64,000 bases of DNA from Thermoprotei archaeon (lineage in GTDB: Archaea > Thermoproteota > Thermoprotei_A > Sulfolobales > Acidilobaceae), in contig JARJMZ020000035.1 in NCBI GenBank assembly GCA_029335875.2, positions 37,878 to 101,877 of the forward strand. Direction: 5' to 3'. The translations under genes were made by a program, and so were the position numbers. The notes beneath the pieces are model-generated. The model was not told the DNA's origin and did no database searches. It was given only the letters and a program-made list of their open reading frames with translations. How positions within the stretch are numbered: position 1 is the stretch's first letter; every line of letters starts with the position of its first letter. Positions 53,130-62,212 of the stretch are shown here, piece by piece.

Positions 53130-53465
53130 TTAAGCTATACTAGCTTCTCTAAGCCTTGCAACAATAGACCTAAGCCTCTCAAGCCCCCTACGGGCCTCCT
53201 CAACTTTGACCTCAACATTCAACAAACAATCCCTACAAGCCCTCCTAACATTATCAACCTGAACTAGGCAACTCTCACACCCCAACCTTCCACAGTAAAC
53301 ACACTTAGCTATGGAAAGCCTGACACCGCAAAAAGAGCATAGTGCTGAAAGGCATGCAGAGCACACCCCATCCCGTCCATAGTGGTCGGGGCAAACTAGC
53401 CTACCACAAAGGCTGCAAACACTACTAGCGGGGCTCCCGCAGAGCTCGCATGTTCCTGTGCTCAA
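53130..53465 (-). CDS. Double zinc-finger (B-box/FYVE-like) protein
   Basis: A 111-aa protein of cysteine-rich zinc modules: CELCG-x5-CSLCGRLVCPDHY, then a second set (CSFCG, CVYCGRLGCESC, CRDC) and a helical C-terminal tail with VEEARRGLERLRSIVARL. The pattern fits an archaeal HIT/B-box-type zinc-finger; function unknown. TTG start. The plus-strand gene at 53588 starts 122 nt away, divergently. Confidence 0.75.
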   Translation of the reverse strand: MSTGTCELCGSPASSVCSLCGRLVCPDHYGRDGVCSACLSALCSFCGVRLSIAKCVYCGRLGCESCLVQVDNVRRACRDCLLNVEVKVEEARRGLERLRSIVARLREASIA

Positions 53466-53587
53466 AACCTGGCACCGAGAGGATAGTGGGGTCCCCGTAT
53501 TTTAAAGCTTGCTTTCTCCTGATTTTTATTGAGTTATATATTTTAGCTCTCATTAATATCTTATTTTTGGAGCGTGTGGTGTATAGT

Positions 53588-54103
53588 ATGCTGAGGACAA
53601 GCCAGTATATTACGGTCATAGTCGAGAATAACAGGGTCACAGTGGCTGGAAGGGTTTACGAGAGTGGCCACGCCCTCCTTATAGGGGCTGATAGGCTTAA
53701 CGCCCACATAAGCTATGACCGTATTAGGGTTGAAGCTTACTTCCCCCTAGATAGCCAGGTTGAGCCTCATGTGGAGGGCGTGGTTAAGGTTGTGGCTCCA
53801 GGAGAGAGGTATGAAGTTGACACTTTGGGGAGTAGGATTAGTGAGGTTAGTTTGAGGGAGGGGTTTATTGTTAAAGGGCAGGTTGTGTCTATAAAATTTG
53901 AGGGGGACGAAGAGGGAGGGGATATTATAGTTAAAATACCTAAGGTTAAGAAGCTCCGAGCTAAGAAGCTCGAGCTTAGAAGCGGCAGGAAGACATCTAT
54001 GAACATAATGACTGTCCCCTTCACAATAGGCATAATTACAGCCCAGAACGTGGCTTTCTCAATAAAACTCGTTGACGACACTATACTGATAGAGGCGGAG
54101 TGA
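53588..54103 (+). CDS. Unknown beta-rich protein
   Basis: The longest frame starts at 53450 within the opposite zinc-finger gene, but the ATG at 53588 (LRTSQYITVIVENNRV) follows a TTATATATTTTAG box by about 50 nt and is the likely start, giving 171 aa. The protein is a series of short strands (TVAGRVYESGHALLIG, VEGVVKVVAPGERYEV, GQVVSIKFEGDEEGGDIIV), then a basic KKLRAKKLELRSG and C-terminal strands. No family recognised. It stands alone before the MFS transporter. Confidence 0.65.
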   Translation: MLRTSQYITVIVENNRVTVAGRVYESGHALLIGADRLNAHISYDRIRVEAYFPLDSQVEPHVEGVVKVVAPGERYEVDTLGSRISEVSLREGFIVKGQVVSIKFEGDEEGGDIIVKIPKVKKLRAKKLELRSGRKTSMNIMTVPFTIGIITAQNVAFSIKLVDDTILIEAE

Positions 54104-54161
54104 CCGCGCAAACCCTTATTTAAGCTCCGAGAGCCCTAATACCCTGTTAAGGTATCATGGA

Positions 54162-55319
54162 TTGATAGGGGGTTTGAGGGGGGCTCATGGGGGTTTAAAG
54201 GCTAACGACTGGGTTCTCAACATTTCAACCCTCCTCTACGTGTTCAGCCTCCTAGGGGTTGTTCCCTATCTTTCCAGGTATGCTGTAAGCCTTGGGGCTG
54301 GGGGTTTTGAAGTCTCCCTTTTAGGGCCTAGTTACGCTGTTACGGCCATAGGCTTGAGGCTCCTAGTTGGAAGGCTCATAGATATGGGTTACGCTAGCAC
54401 ATTAATGTTCCTGGGGGGTGTTCTCAACGCCCTAGCATTGGCTGTCCTAGCTGTGACTTCAAGCGTCCCCATGATCCTTGCTAGTAGGCTTATCCAGGGG
54501 GTTTCGGTCGCCATGTTCATACCCGCATCCCTATACTCTGCGAGCGTCGGAGACCCTCAGGGGGCTCAAAAGCGTATTTTGTGGAGGAGCACTATGTGGG
54601 GTCTCGGGGCCGCCGTAGGGCCTGCTGTTGCCGGCTTCATATTGAGCGTCCACTCTTGGGCCTTAATGTTTGCCGTGGCCGCTCTCATAGCTCTAGCTTC
54701 GGGTTTCTTAGGCTTATCTTTCAGGTCTCCTAGGTTTGAGGGGGGCGGCGGTGGCGGCGGGATAGCCACGCTCCCCTTCGCCCTGGCTTCCCTAACCTTG
54801 TTTATGTACGTTGTAGGCTACCAGTCCCTAAACATTTTCCTACCCTCACTCCACGAGGTTGAGGGCCTCCCAAAGTATTACACCGCATACTTCTTCACAT
54901 CCCTAGCCTTGTTCAACCTGGGGTCCAGGCTAGCCCTATCCCTCACAGGGGGCTTCAGCCCCGGTAGAATGGCGTTAACCGGTCTAGCTTTAAGCCTCGC
55001 AGGTTTCGCCGCCACAGCACTAGACCCCCTAAGCTTGAGGAGTCTAGCTTACGCGGCTCTAGTAGGGGCAGGGCTCGGACTACTATTCCCCTCGCTCCAA
55101 GTAATATCACTCCTAGGAGTCCCCGAAGGGAGGAGGGGCTCAGCCTCAAGCATATACACAGCAATGTTCGACTTTGGATCACTAATAGGCCCACCACTAG
55201 TCATAACACTCTCAGGAGAGTACAAGAGTGCACTAGTAACCTCAACATTATTCGTAGCCCTAGCCTTCACACCCATCACACTCACAATAAGTAGAAAACA
55301 CCTCAACCCAAAGACGTGA
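54162..55319 (+). CDS. Major facilitator superfamily transporter
   Basis: A 385-aa protein with twelve hydrophobic helices. The conserved loop between helices 2 and 3 reads GRLIDMGYAS, followed by RLIQGVSVAMFIPAS in helix 4-5 and a hydrophilic middle loop with a Gly run (FEGGGGGGGIA). The substrate is unknown; drug or sugar efflux-type topology. TTG start. The coding strand changes from G/T-rich at the 5' end to almost pure A/C-rich at the 3' end. Confidence 0.88.
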   Translation: MIGGLRGAHGGLKANDWVLNISTLLYVFSLLGVVPYLSRYAVSLGAGGFEVSLLGPSYAVTAIGLRLLVGRLIDMGYASTLMFLGGVLNALALAVLAVTSSVPMILASRLIQGVSVAMFIPASLYSASVGDPQGAQKRILWRSTMWGLGAAVGPAVAGFILSVHSWALMFAVAALIALASGFLGLSFRSPRFEGGGGGGGIATLPFALASLTLFMYVVGYQSLNIFLPSLHEVEGLPKYYTAYFFTSLALFNLGSRLALSLTGGFSPGRMALTGLALSLAGFAATALDPLSLRSLAYAALVGAGLGLLFPSLQVISLLGVPEGRRGSASSIYTAMFDFGSLIGPPLVITLSGEYKSALVTSTLFVALAFTPITLTISRKHLNPKT

Positions 55320-55358
55320 AACCTTTTAACCCCCCAAACACCCTAAACATTAGGGGAA

Positions 55359-56005
55359 GTGATTATCATGCAATTAGAGCTGGACGAGCTAAAAACCAAG
55401 ATATTAGAGCTCCTAAAGAAGGATGAAGAATTCCGCTACGCCATAGCAGGGCTAATAGGAATGGAAGAAATACTGAGGAGATTAGACAGCAACGAGAAAG
55501 AACTAGTAAAACTATGGGAGGAGATAAAGAAGTTGAGGGAAGACATGATTATGGGATTTACAGGGCATGATGAGGAGTTGAAGAAGTTGAGGGAGGACAT
55601 GAGTGCCGGGTTTTCATATATGGGGAGGCGCTTGGATGCTTTAGGGGCTCGTTGGGGTTTGATGAGTGAGGGGGCTTTTAGGGAGGGTATAAGGGCTCTT
55701 ATAGAGAGGGAGTTCGGCTGGAAGGTGGAGAGGGGTGGGTTAGGCTTGATAGTGAGGGCTTAGTTTTTTAGAGGTCTGCAACTATAGAGATAGACTTGGC
55801 TATTAGTGACGGGAAAACCATATTGATGGAGATTAAGTCTCACGTAAGAGAGAGCGATGTTTTTGTTTTCAGCGAGAAAGCCAAGTTCTACGAGAAAGTA
55901 GAGGGGAGAAAGCCTGACAGGCTAATAATAGTGACACCCTACGTCGAAGAAAAAGCCCTGGAAGCTGCCAGGGAGTATCAGATAGAGGTGTATACTGAAG
56001 TCTAG
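55359..56005 (+). pseudogene. Decayed DUF3782-type gene (PD-(D/E)XK nuclease-like)
   Basis: The first frame (from GTG 55359 or ATG 55368) has a helical coiled-coil start with the repeats KKLREDM, then FREGIRALIEREFGWKVER and runs into a stop at 55761. After a frame change near 55735, the next frame reads WVRLDSEGLVF, a TAG stop at 55769-55771, and RSATIEIDLAISDGKTILME with EIKS, the nuclease-like D-x-ExK block, ending TPYVEEKALEAAREYQIEV. So at least one frameshift and one nonsense change split one gene. The C-terminal half (55796-56005) has intact motifs but no start of its own. Confidence 0.75.
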
Positions 56006-56293
56006 CCGCCCCGGCCAGTGTAAACGCAGCATAGAAGTTTGCTGTGCGCGGGGAAACAAACAACACTCCCCCCACATAGAAAATGGGAGAATCTATGGGC
56101 AAGAGCTTTCCCACCAGCTTCTTAAGTGTGCTGAGCCCGCTAATGCTGGGAGCTTCCTCCTAAGATTTTATTTAATGTTACCCGTTTTCCACAGCCTTGT
56201 GAGGGGGCTCTCTTAGAAGAATAGGACTTAGAGGTTTATGTGGGTTGTTTGGGAAATAAAAAGGTTGGAGTTTGTTTGTGTGTTTTTGCAGGG

Positions 56294-56725
56294 TTACCTT
56301 CTGGACCTGAAACTTCTTTGGGGTCTGCTCCCTTCTCTTGGGGGTCCTGTTCTTGGTCTTTGCGGTTGGGGTGTCCTCACTTTTGGAGTTTCTTCTGGTA
56401 TTTCCTCTTCTGCTGCCACTTCCTCGCTTCTTATTTTCGCTATGCTTCCTCTGGCTCCCACGTTTAGCTGTACTTGGCCTCTATATGTTGTTGTCCACGC
56501 GTTTCTAATTTCTATAGTGTCTCCTTTTTTGATTGTTCCAGCTAGTTTTCCCCATAGTGTTAGCTTTACTCTCCCGCTCTCGTCCCCTACTAGGGCTTCG
56601 CTTATTGTTCTGGGCCCGCTCCTAGTCTCTATTACCTTGGACTCCCCCGCTTCTAGGACTCTCACTCTCACGTTCACATTGTCCATGTTCTCCCTGAGAT
56701 CCGAAACTTTAACCGTATCTCCCAC
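56294..56725 (-). CDS. ssb: Single-stranded DNA-binding protein, Sulfolobus type
   Basis: A 143-aa protein with one OB-fold (about 8-105: VSDLRENMDNVNVRVRVLEAGESK, RTISEALVGDESGRVKLTLWGK, AWTTTYRGQVQLNVG) followed by a flexible acidic-then-basic tail (EEEIPEETPKVRTPQPQ, PREGSRPQRSFRSRR). This is the crenarchaeal SSB pattern, which is missing from Thermoproteales, so it argues for the Sulfolobales/Desulfurococcales side. GTG start. The 3' end is very A/C-rich on the coding strand. Confidence 0.9.
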   Translation of the reverse strand: MGDTVKVSDLRENMDNVNVRVRVLEAGESKVIETRSGPRTISEALVGDESGRVKLTLWGKLAGTIKKGDTIEIRNAWTTTYRGQVQLNVGARGSIAKIRSEEVAAEEEIPEETPKVRTPQPQRPRTGPPREGSRPQRSFRSRR

Positions 56726-56900
56726 TCTTACCCCACTCTCTACGCTACGCAGCCAGCTAGGTGGGGAGCCCTTTAGACCCCCGCCTGCTGACCGTTCTAG
56801 GATAGTGTGCTGGAGGTAATAAGTTCTTAGGGTTCCCTTTAAGGGTTGGTGAGAAGTTTAAAAGATTTAAACCCCTATATTCCTCCTGTGTAGACTGGGA

Positions 56901-58871
56901 TTGGAGGGAGGGCGACGGCATGTGTATAAACCTTATTGGCTCGTCTTAGCAGCATTTATAGTGCTAGCTTTAAGTACCCCAGTGTATTCCGAGGATCTTA
57001 GGTACTCTAAAGTTTATCTTTTCGACTTTAACGGGGATGGTAGTCTGGAGGTTGTGACTAATATAGGCGTTATTAAGGGAGGGGCTTTGGCAGAGTTTGC
57101 TAGGAGTCTTGACGTTTACAGGTTTAACTGTGATAGTGGGGGGTTAACGTGTATCCTCGTGGTTGACGGTGTTACTGGCTCGGTGTACTCTCGGGGCATG
57201 CTTAGATACTCTCTGGCTGTAGACGGGCCTATAAAGGTTTCAAACTACCCCTACAATATTTTGAGCGTTGGGGGGCGTATCTACTGGGGGGATAGTGTTT
57301 ACAGGGTGTCCTTGAAGCCTTCCGGGGCTGTCTACGGCTTCATTTATGGGGGGTCTCTTGCATCCCTCTATGTGGACTCTGCTTCAGGCTATATCATGGT
57401 GGATGTTCCCGGCTCAGCCCTCTACAGGGTAGCTCCGGTGGCTGGGGAGGTTATTGGGGTAGGGCATAGTGGGGGCCTCGTATACGCCCTCCTCAAAACG
57501 GATGTAGGGTCTGCTCTGGTCGAGTGGAGCCCTGAGGGAGTATTTAGAGTCGCACCTTTCACAGCCAAGCTATTTGAAGCCCCAATATTCTCTGAGGGGG
57601 CGTTCTTGGCTAACGGCGAGGAGGGCGTCTACGTTGTTTCAAGGTCTGGAGCTAGCCTGGCAGTTGGCGGGGGCAAGATCGTCAAGGTTGGCGTTAAGGG
57701 GGAGGTTTTAATAGTTAAGGACACCAGGCTAATAGTATCTAGGTTTGACGGTTCAAACATAAACGTTATCACGGATTTAAACCTCAAGACCACCGTTATA
57801 GACGCTGACTACGCCCAGGAAACCTTAGCTTACACTGACGGCCTCGGAGTTGAGGTTACCAGCTTCAAACCCCCTAGAAAAGTGGAGCTTTCAATGCCTA
57901 GAACAGTTATTGCGGGGGAGCCCGTAAAGATAAGGGTTCTAGGCGAGTTCGTGGAGGCATTAATTAGACTCCCTGATGGTAGGATTGTTAAGGTTAGCAG
58001 GGAAAGCCCTGAGGTAACGTGGACACCACTGTCGGCGGGGGTTTTCTCTGTCACAGCCCTCATTGATGTTGACGGCGAGAGTGTGACGTTAACGGGGTTT
58101 ATAGAAGTTTCCCCTAGGCCTTCTAGGCTATCAATTGTAGCCCCAGACAGGGTTAAACCATACTCTGACGTGATAGTGAGGCTGGAGCTGTATGATGGGC
58201 TTACGGGGAAGCCTAGAACTGACGTTATTGGAACGTGCATACTTAAAGTGTCGGGCGTCGAGTATCCTGCAAGCCTGTGGACCCCCGTGATAGTGCATGC
58301 TAAACCTGTAGGGGCTGAAATCCCCATAACGGCCTCATGCACGTTACCACCACCATACTATAGGGTTGAGGGTGCTAAAAGTGTCCCTTTAGCTGAGACT
58401 TATGTTGCTGTAGAGTTCAAGTATATGGGGGGAGGTGTTTTCAGCGTAGAAGCTAGAGACACCTTCACTAACAAACCCGTGGAGGGGAGGCTAAAAGCCT
58501 ACTTTGACAGGAGCGTGCAGGAACTCGACATCCCCGGAGTCTTCTCGCTGCCAGCCCCCGGCACTTACACTTTGAAATTCGAGTTTTACACCCTAGAAGG
58601 CATAATGCTAGCCAGCGGAGTGCAGAATCTCACATGGTACGGTAAGGTTGAGGAGGCTCCTAGAACTGCGACGCTCGAAGTTGCAGACGTGCCTGTAACT
58701 GTGACAGCTGTCCAAATAGAGACTAGAGAAGTTCCGGTAATGGTGACGGAGACTGTGAGAGCCGTAGACCCCCTAACAAGCCTCCTCTCATTCTTCGCTG
58801 GGGTAGCCTTAATGTTAATACCAGTAGCATATCTACTGTTGAGGGCGAGGAGGGTTGAAGCCGGGATATAA
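56901..58871 (+). CDS. Large secreted protein with C-terminal membrane anchor, beta-propeller/Ig-like
   Basis: A 656-aa surface protein: N-terminal signal sequence (PYWLVLAAFIVLALSTPVYSE), a beta-propeller-like region with a VYLFDFNGDGSLEVVTNIG calcium-type FG-GAP element, then two Ig-like/bacterial-type beta domains (from about 340), and a C-terminal helix (SLLSFFAGVALMLIPVAYLLLR) with a basic end. TTG start, or the GTG at 56922, which has GGAGGGAGGG 9 nt upstream. It precedes the pilin-like gene by 39 nt and likely forms one operon with it. Confidence 0.75.
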   Translation: MEGGRRHVYKPYWLVLAAFIVLALSTPVYSEDLRYSKVYLFDFNGDGSLEVVTNIGVIKGGALAEFARSLDVYRFNCDSGGLTCILVVDGVTGSVYSRGMLRYSLAVDGPIKVSNYPYNILSVGGRIYWGDSVYRVSLKPSGAVYGFIYGGSLASLYVDSASGYIMVDVPGSALYRVAPVAGEVIGVGHSGGLVYALLKTDVGSALVEWSPEGVFRVAPFTAKLFEAPIFSEGAFLANGEEGVYVVSRSGASLAVGGGKIVKVGVKGEVLIVKDTRLIVSRFDGSNINVITDLNLKTTVIDADYAQETLAYTDGLGVEVTSFKPPRKVELSMPRTVIAGEPVKIRVLGEFVEALIRLPDGRIVKVSRESPEVTWTPLSAGVFSVTALIDVDGESVTLTGFIEVSPRPSRLSIVAPDRVKPYSDVIVRLELYDGLTGKPRTDVIGTCILKVSGVEYPASLWTPVIVHAKPVGAEIPITASCTLPPPYYRVEGAKSVPLAETYVAVEFKYMGGGVFSVEARDTFTNKPVEGRLKAYFDRSVQELDIPGVFSLPAPGTYTLKFEFYTLEGIMLASGVQNLTWYGKVEEAPRTATLEVADVPVTVTAVQIETREVPVMVTETVRAVDPLTSLLSFFAGVALMLIPVAYLLLRARRVEAGI

Positions 58872-58910
58872 AACCTTTCATCCAATAACGTTAGAGGGAG
58901 GTGAGCTTAT

Positions 58911-60401
58911 TTGGGAATAGAACACCCTATACTGGGCTTAATGACCATAACTATAATACTCACAGCCCTAGTTGGAGCTGTAGTTTTCCTAGCAATATAT
59001 CACTACAACCTACAACAGGCTATCCTAAGCATGCCCCTAACAGTAGGCTACGCACAGTGCTACTCTAAAACACAAGATGGGAACATTACCGGGATATTCG
59101 TGGCTAACGATCATAGGGTAGCCTTATACCTTACAAAAGTATGGGTAGGAACTGAGGCGGGCCCTATAGAGGTTATAGTGAGCAGTTACGGGATAGGCTA
59201 TACAACCTTTGGAGATGCCAAGATTACAGTCTGGACCGAGGGCTTCCACGAACGTGTAAGGCTCCTACAAGGCCAGCCGGGAACAGTGTGGGTCCAAATA
59301 AGATCTAGCAACCCTCTACATTTGAAAGGCAAGGTTTACGCCATAACACTGTACTTCAAAGTTGAGGGTCAGGACGCCTTCATAACTCAGGAGGCTAGAG
59401 TGAAGCCTGGGGAAACGCCTAAGTGTGCGGAAGTGCCCATACCCCCCATCACTCTAATCCTCTCCGATAGAGCCGCGAAATACTATGACACATTCGACAC
59501 AAACCCCTTCCCCAACAGGCTAGAAGCTCGAACATGCACCTGGAGCTATGACACTACACGTAAGGCAGTCTCAATAGCGGCGGGGCAGCAGGGCCCTTCC
59601 GACTGGGGTTACTGGTGTGTTGCCTATATTAGAAACCTTGATATAGAGAGTTTTGCTGAAGCTGGTGAAACCATTTACATAGCCTTCTTAGCCTTCAGGT
59701 CATCTTATAGCGAGCGAGTTACCATCAGGGCGGCGGCCCTCTACCTAGACCCCGGCGCCTCAAGGTTTTACACTATAGGCTATAGTTTCTCACTCCAAAG
59801 TGGAAGAACGGGAGATATAGTGAGCAGTGTGATATCAGTGAAACCGGCGGGAGGAAGTGAGGTAACAGTGAGTAGCACCAGTTCAAAGAGGAGCCTAACT
59901 CTAGAGTATTGGTATCTTAGCCATATCTCCACTTATATGAATTTCAGCGCTTGGAAGGCTTTTCACTGGAACCAGACGTTCGAGCATCAGGCAATCATCC
60001 CGGGAGCTTACCAGTTCTATCCCACTGAAGCAGGCATAGGGTACTGGGTTAGTACGACGGGCGTTGTGGGTACATTCTATTTCGATAATCTTGTTGTTAC
60101 TGTTGGGAGGCCTGCCTGGATAGTTGAGGTTAGAAACCTTTCAGCCGGGTGGAGTGTTAGGCTTCTGAACTCTACGGGACATGTTATAGCATCGGCTACC
60201 GCAGACTCGGAAGGTGTGGCTAGGCTTGTGGTGGCACCGTCTAAACTAGTGGACATGTTAGCGGAGCCTAACAATAGGGACGGTTTCATATTTCCTAACG
60301 GTATAATAGAGGTTTACGATGAAAACGGGTATTTGGTAGTTCGTAGGCAGTTTGACGTGATAGTTGGTGGGGACGTATATGAGCTAAAGTTTGGGACCTA
60401 G
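58911..60401 (+). CDS. Pilin-like secreted protein with LamG-like domain
   Basis: A 496-aa protein with a short N-terminal segment and one hydrophobic helix (LMTITIILTALVGAVVFLAIY), as in class III or pilin-type signals. An N-terminal beta domain follows; a second part, about 200-400, begins YYDTFDTNPFPNRLEARTCTW and ends GTFYFDNLVVTVG, typical of LamG/concanavalin-like folds; then a small C-terminal beta domain. TTG start with the strong GGGAGGTGA ribosome-binding site. Its stop lies 3 nt past the tadC stop on the opposite strand. Confidence 0.75.
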   Translation: MGIEHPILGLMTITIILTALVGAVVFLAIYHYNLQQAILSMPLTVGYAQCYSKTQDGNITGIFVANDHRVALYLTKVWVGTEAGPIEVIVSSYGIGYTTFGDAKITVWTEGFHERVRLLQGQPGTVWVQIRSSNPLHLKGKVYAITLYFKVEGQDAFITQEARVKPGETPKCAEVPIPPITLILSDRAAKYYDTFDTNPFPNRLEARTCTWSYDTTRKAVSIAAGQQGPSDWGYWCVAYIRNLDIESFAEAGETIYIAFLAFRSSYSERVTIRAAALYLDPGASRFYTIGYSFSLQSGRTGDIVSSVISVKPAGGSEVTVSSTSSKRSLTLEYWYLSHISTYMNFSAWKAFHWNQTFEHQAIIPGAYQFYPTEAGIGYWVSTTGVVGTFYFDNLVVTVGRPAWIVEVRNLSAGWSVRLLNSTGHVIASATADSEGVARLVVAPSKLVDMLAEPNNRDGFIFPNGIIEVYDENGYLVVRRQFDVIVGGDVYELKFGT

Positions 60402-62212
60402 AGTTTTAGTAGTAGAGCTATGATGAAGCCTGATGTTGCTATTAGCGTGTATAGTAGTATTGTCCTGGCTGAGGTCATTATTGTCCCGCTCCTGCTCTTC
60501 TCCACTATAGAGCCTACTACTATGGCTATTATTATCATAGCTATAGCTATCACATACATCATTTCGGGAGTTATTACTATCTTGAACGCTCCCAACATTG
60601 GCGGCAGAGTTCCTGGGACGCTTCCTGGGGCGCTTTGCGATATCTGCTCGGCTACACCTCTTAATATTCTAGTCATTATTATTACGAATAGTGTTATTGC
60701 CCCAATTATTAAGGCTATTGTCAACTCAACCCCCCTCATTGTTGACATGTGCCTCTTTAGTGTTTCATTTAGGTTCTCGTATACAGCTGATAGCTCGTAG
60801 AATACTGGCATTGGAGCCCCTATCCTCAAACTATACACCAGGTTCTCTATGTATGAAGAGTATAACATGTTTGGAGCTTGGGATACTAGTCTAACCCTAT
60901 AGTTGTCGTCTACAATAGACCTCTCAACTTCCCTTATTAGCCTTTGAACCCTCCTATCCCCCCGCGCTATCCTCCTCATAACCGATATAAGACTCTCCCC
61001 AGTCACAGAAGCCATCTCAGTAGAGTCTGAGACCACTTTTATAAGCCTGTCGTAAGCTGAGACTCTAGCATTATAGCTTAATGTTAAGACTACCGGGGGC
61101 ATTAGGAGGGCTATTATGACAGCAGCCGGCACCAGGGGGTTTACTGGAGCCCCTTTAATTGCAGTATAAGACATGTAAGCTAGCACTGAGAATATGCCGG
61201 CGATTGAGAGTATGTAGGTGATTTTAAGAGTTCCTGGGGGGTTTAACATGAACCCTGAGGGGTAGAGGCTCGCTGCTAGCATGTATGAGAAGAGGAATAG
61301 AGGTGCTGCCGTAGCTAGCGTAACGTAGACTACCATCGGAGGCTTCACTCCAATAACCTGACCTACTGTTGCCGCTAAGATTGGTACTAGGAATAGTGAT
61401 GCTAGAGCTACGCCCACAGCTATATACATGTACCCTGTTAAAGTTTCAAGCCTAGATCTAAGCCTCCCGAACACTTGCTCAGACAGCCTCTCAACAACCC
61501 CAGCTATAGTCCCGGCATACGAGCCTACTATAGTAACTCTCTTAAGGAAATCTCTAACCTCCAGTGAGGGGTGCTCTTCTGAGAGCATACTAATAGCTGT
61601 GAGGAGGGAGACGCCGCGAGCCTTAGCAACAGCCTCCCTAGCCTTAACCTCACTACTCCACCACTTTAGAGCGGCTGAGGACTCTACAAGCTTGAATACG
61701 TCATAGAGCGTTAAATGCGTCTTAGAGAAAACCCTTAATGTCGCTATGAGGAAGGGGAGCTCCACCAGAGCGCCCGTGACCCTCAAAGAGCTTATGAGCC
61801 TAGGAGAAGCTATTATGAGCGTTAAAGTTGAGGCCATGCCAGCCATTATAAGTATTATGCTTAAAGCTAGAAAAACGGTTAAAGCTTGGGGCGCGTAAAC
61901 GCCGGCTATTATCGAGGAGAAGAATAGAGCTATTAAAGTTAGGGCTACCATGAAAATAGCTATAATGCTGACGACTACAAGCCTAGGATAGCCCCTACCG
62001 AGCGGGATTCCAGCCCTCTCAAACTGTTCCCTCATGAAATCGTAAATGTAAGTTTCGAAAGAGTGGGCTAATGAAGCTAATATTGTGCCCGCCACAGCTA
62101 ATGCTATGATAGCTAATGGTATGATAAGGCTTAATCTCTCGGGAACCACGTATCCGGTAGCTAGAGCAAAGATTACTAACAGGAGGATTATCGTTATACT
62201 ATAGATGTTCAA
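60398..62212 (-). CDS. Type IV pilus/secretion inner-membrane platform protein (TadC/FlaJ-like, duplicated)
   Basis: A 604-aa membrane protein with two T2SSF-type halves, each having a cytoplasmic four-helix part (RDFLKRVTIVGSYAGTIAGVVERLS, YSSYIENLVYSLRIGAPMP) and two or three membrane helices. This duplicated layout is that of FlaJ/UpsF/AapF platforms. It anchors the ATPase and helps build the pilus. The TTG start overlaps the tadA stop by 4 nt (TTGA), so translation is coupled. The 3' end is convergent with the pilin-like gene. Confidence 0.88.
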   Translation of the reverse strand: MNIYSITIILLLVIFALATGYVVPERLSLIIPLAIIALAVAGTILASLAHSFETYIYDFMREQFERAGIPLGRGYPRLVVVSIIAIFMVALTLIALFFSSIIAGVYAPQALTVFLALSIILIMAGMASTLTLIIASPRLISSLRVTGALVELPFLIATLRVFSKTHLTLYDVFKLVESSAALKWWSSEVKAREAVAKARGVSLLTAISMLSEEHPSLEVRDFLKRVTIVGSYAGTIAGVVERLSEQVFGRLRSRLETLTGYMYIAVGVALASLFLVPILAATVGQVIGVKPPMVVYVTLATAAPLFLFSYMLAASLYPSGFMLNPPGTLKITYILSIAGIFSVLAYMSYTAIKGAPVNPLVPAAVIIALLMPPVVLTLSYNARVSAYDRLIKVVSDSTEMASVTGESLISVMRRIARGDRRVQRLIREVERSIVDDNYRVRLVSQAPNMLYSSYIENLVYSLRIGAPMPVFYELSAVYENLNETLKRHMSTMRGVELTIALIIGAITLFVIIMTRILRGVAEQISQSAPGSVPGTLPPMLGAFKIVITPEMMYVIAIAMIIIAIVVGSIVEKSRSGTIMTSARTILLYTLIATSGFIIALLLKL

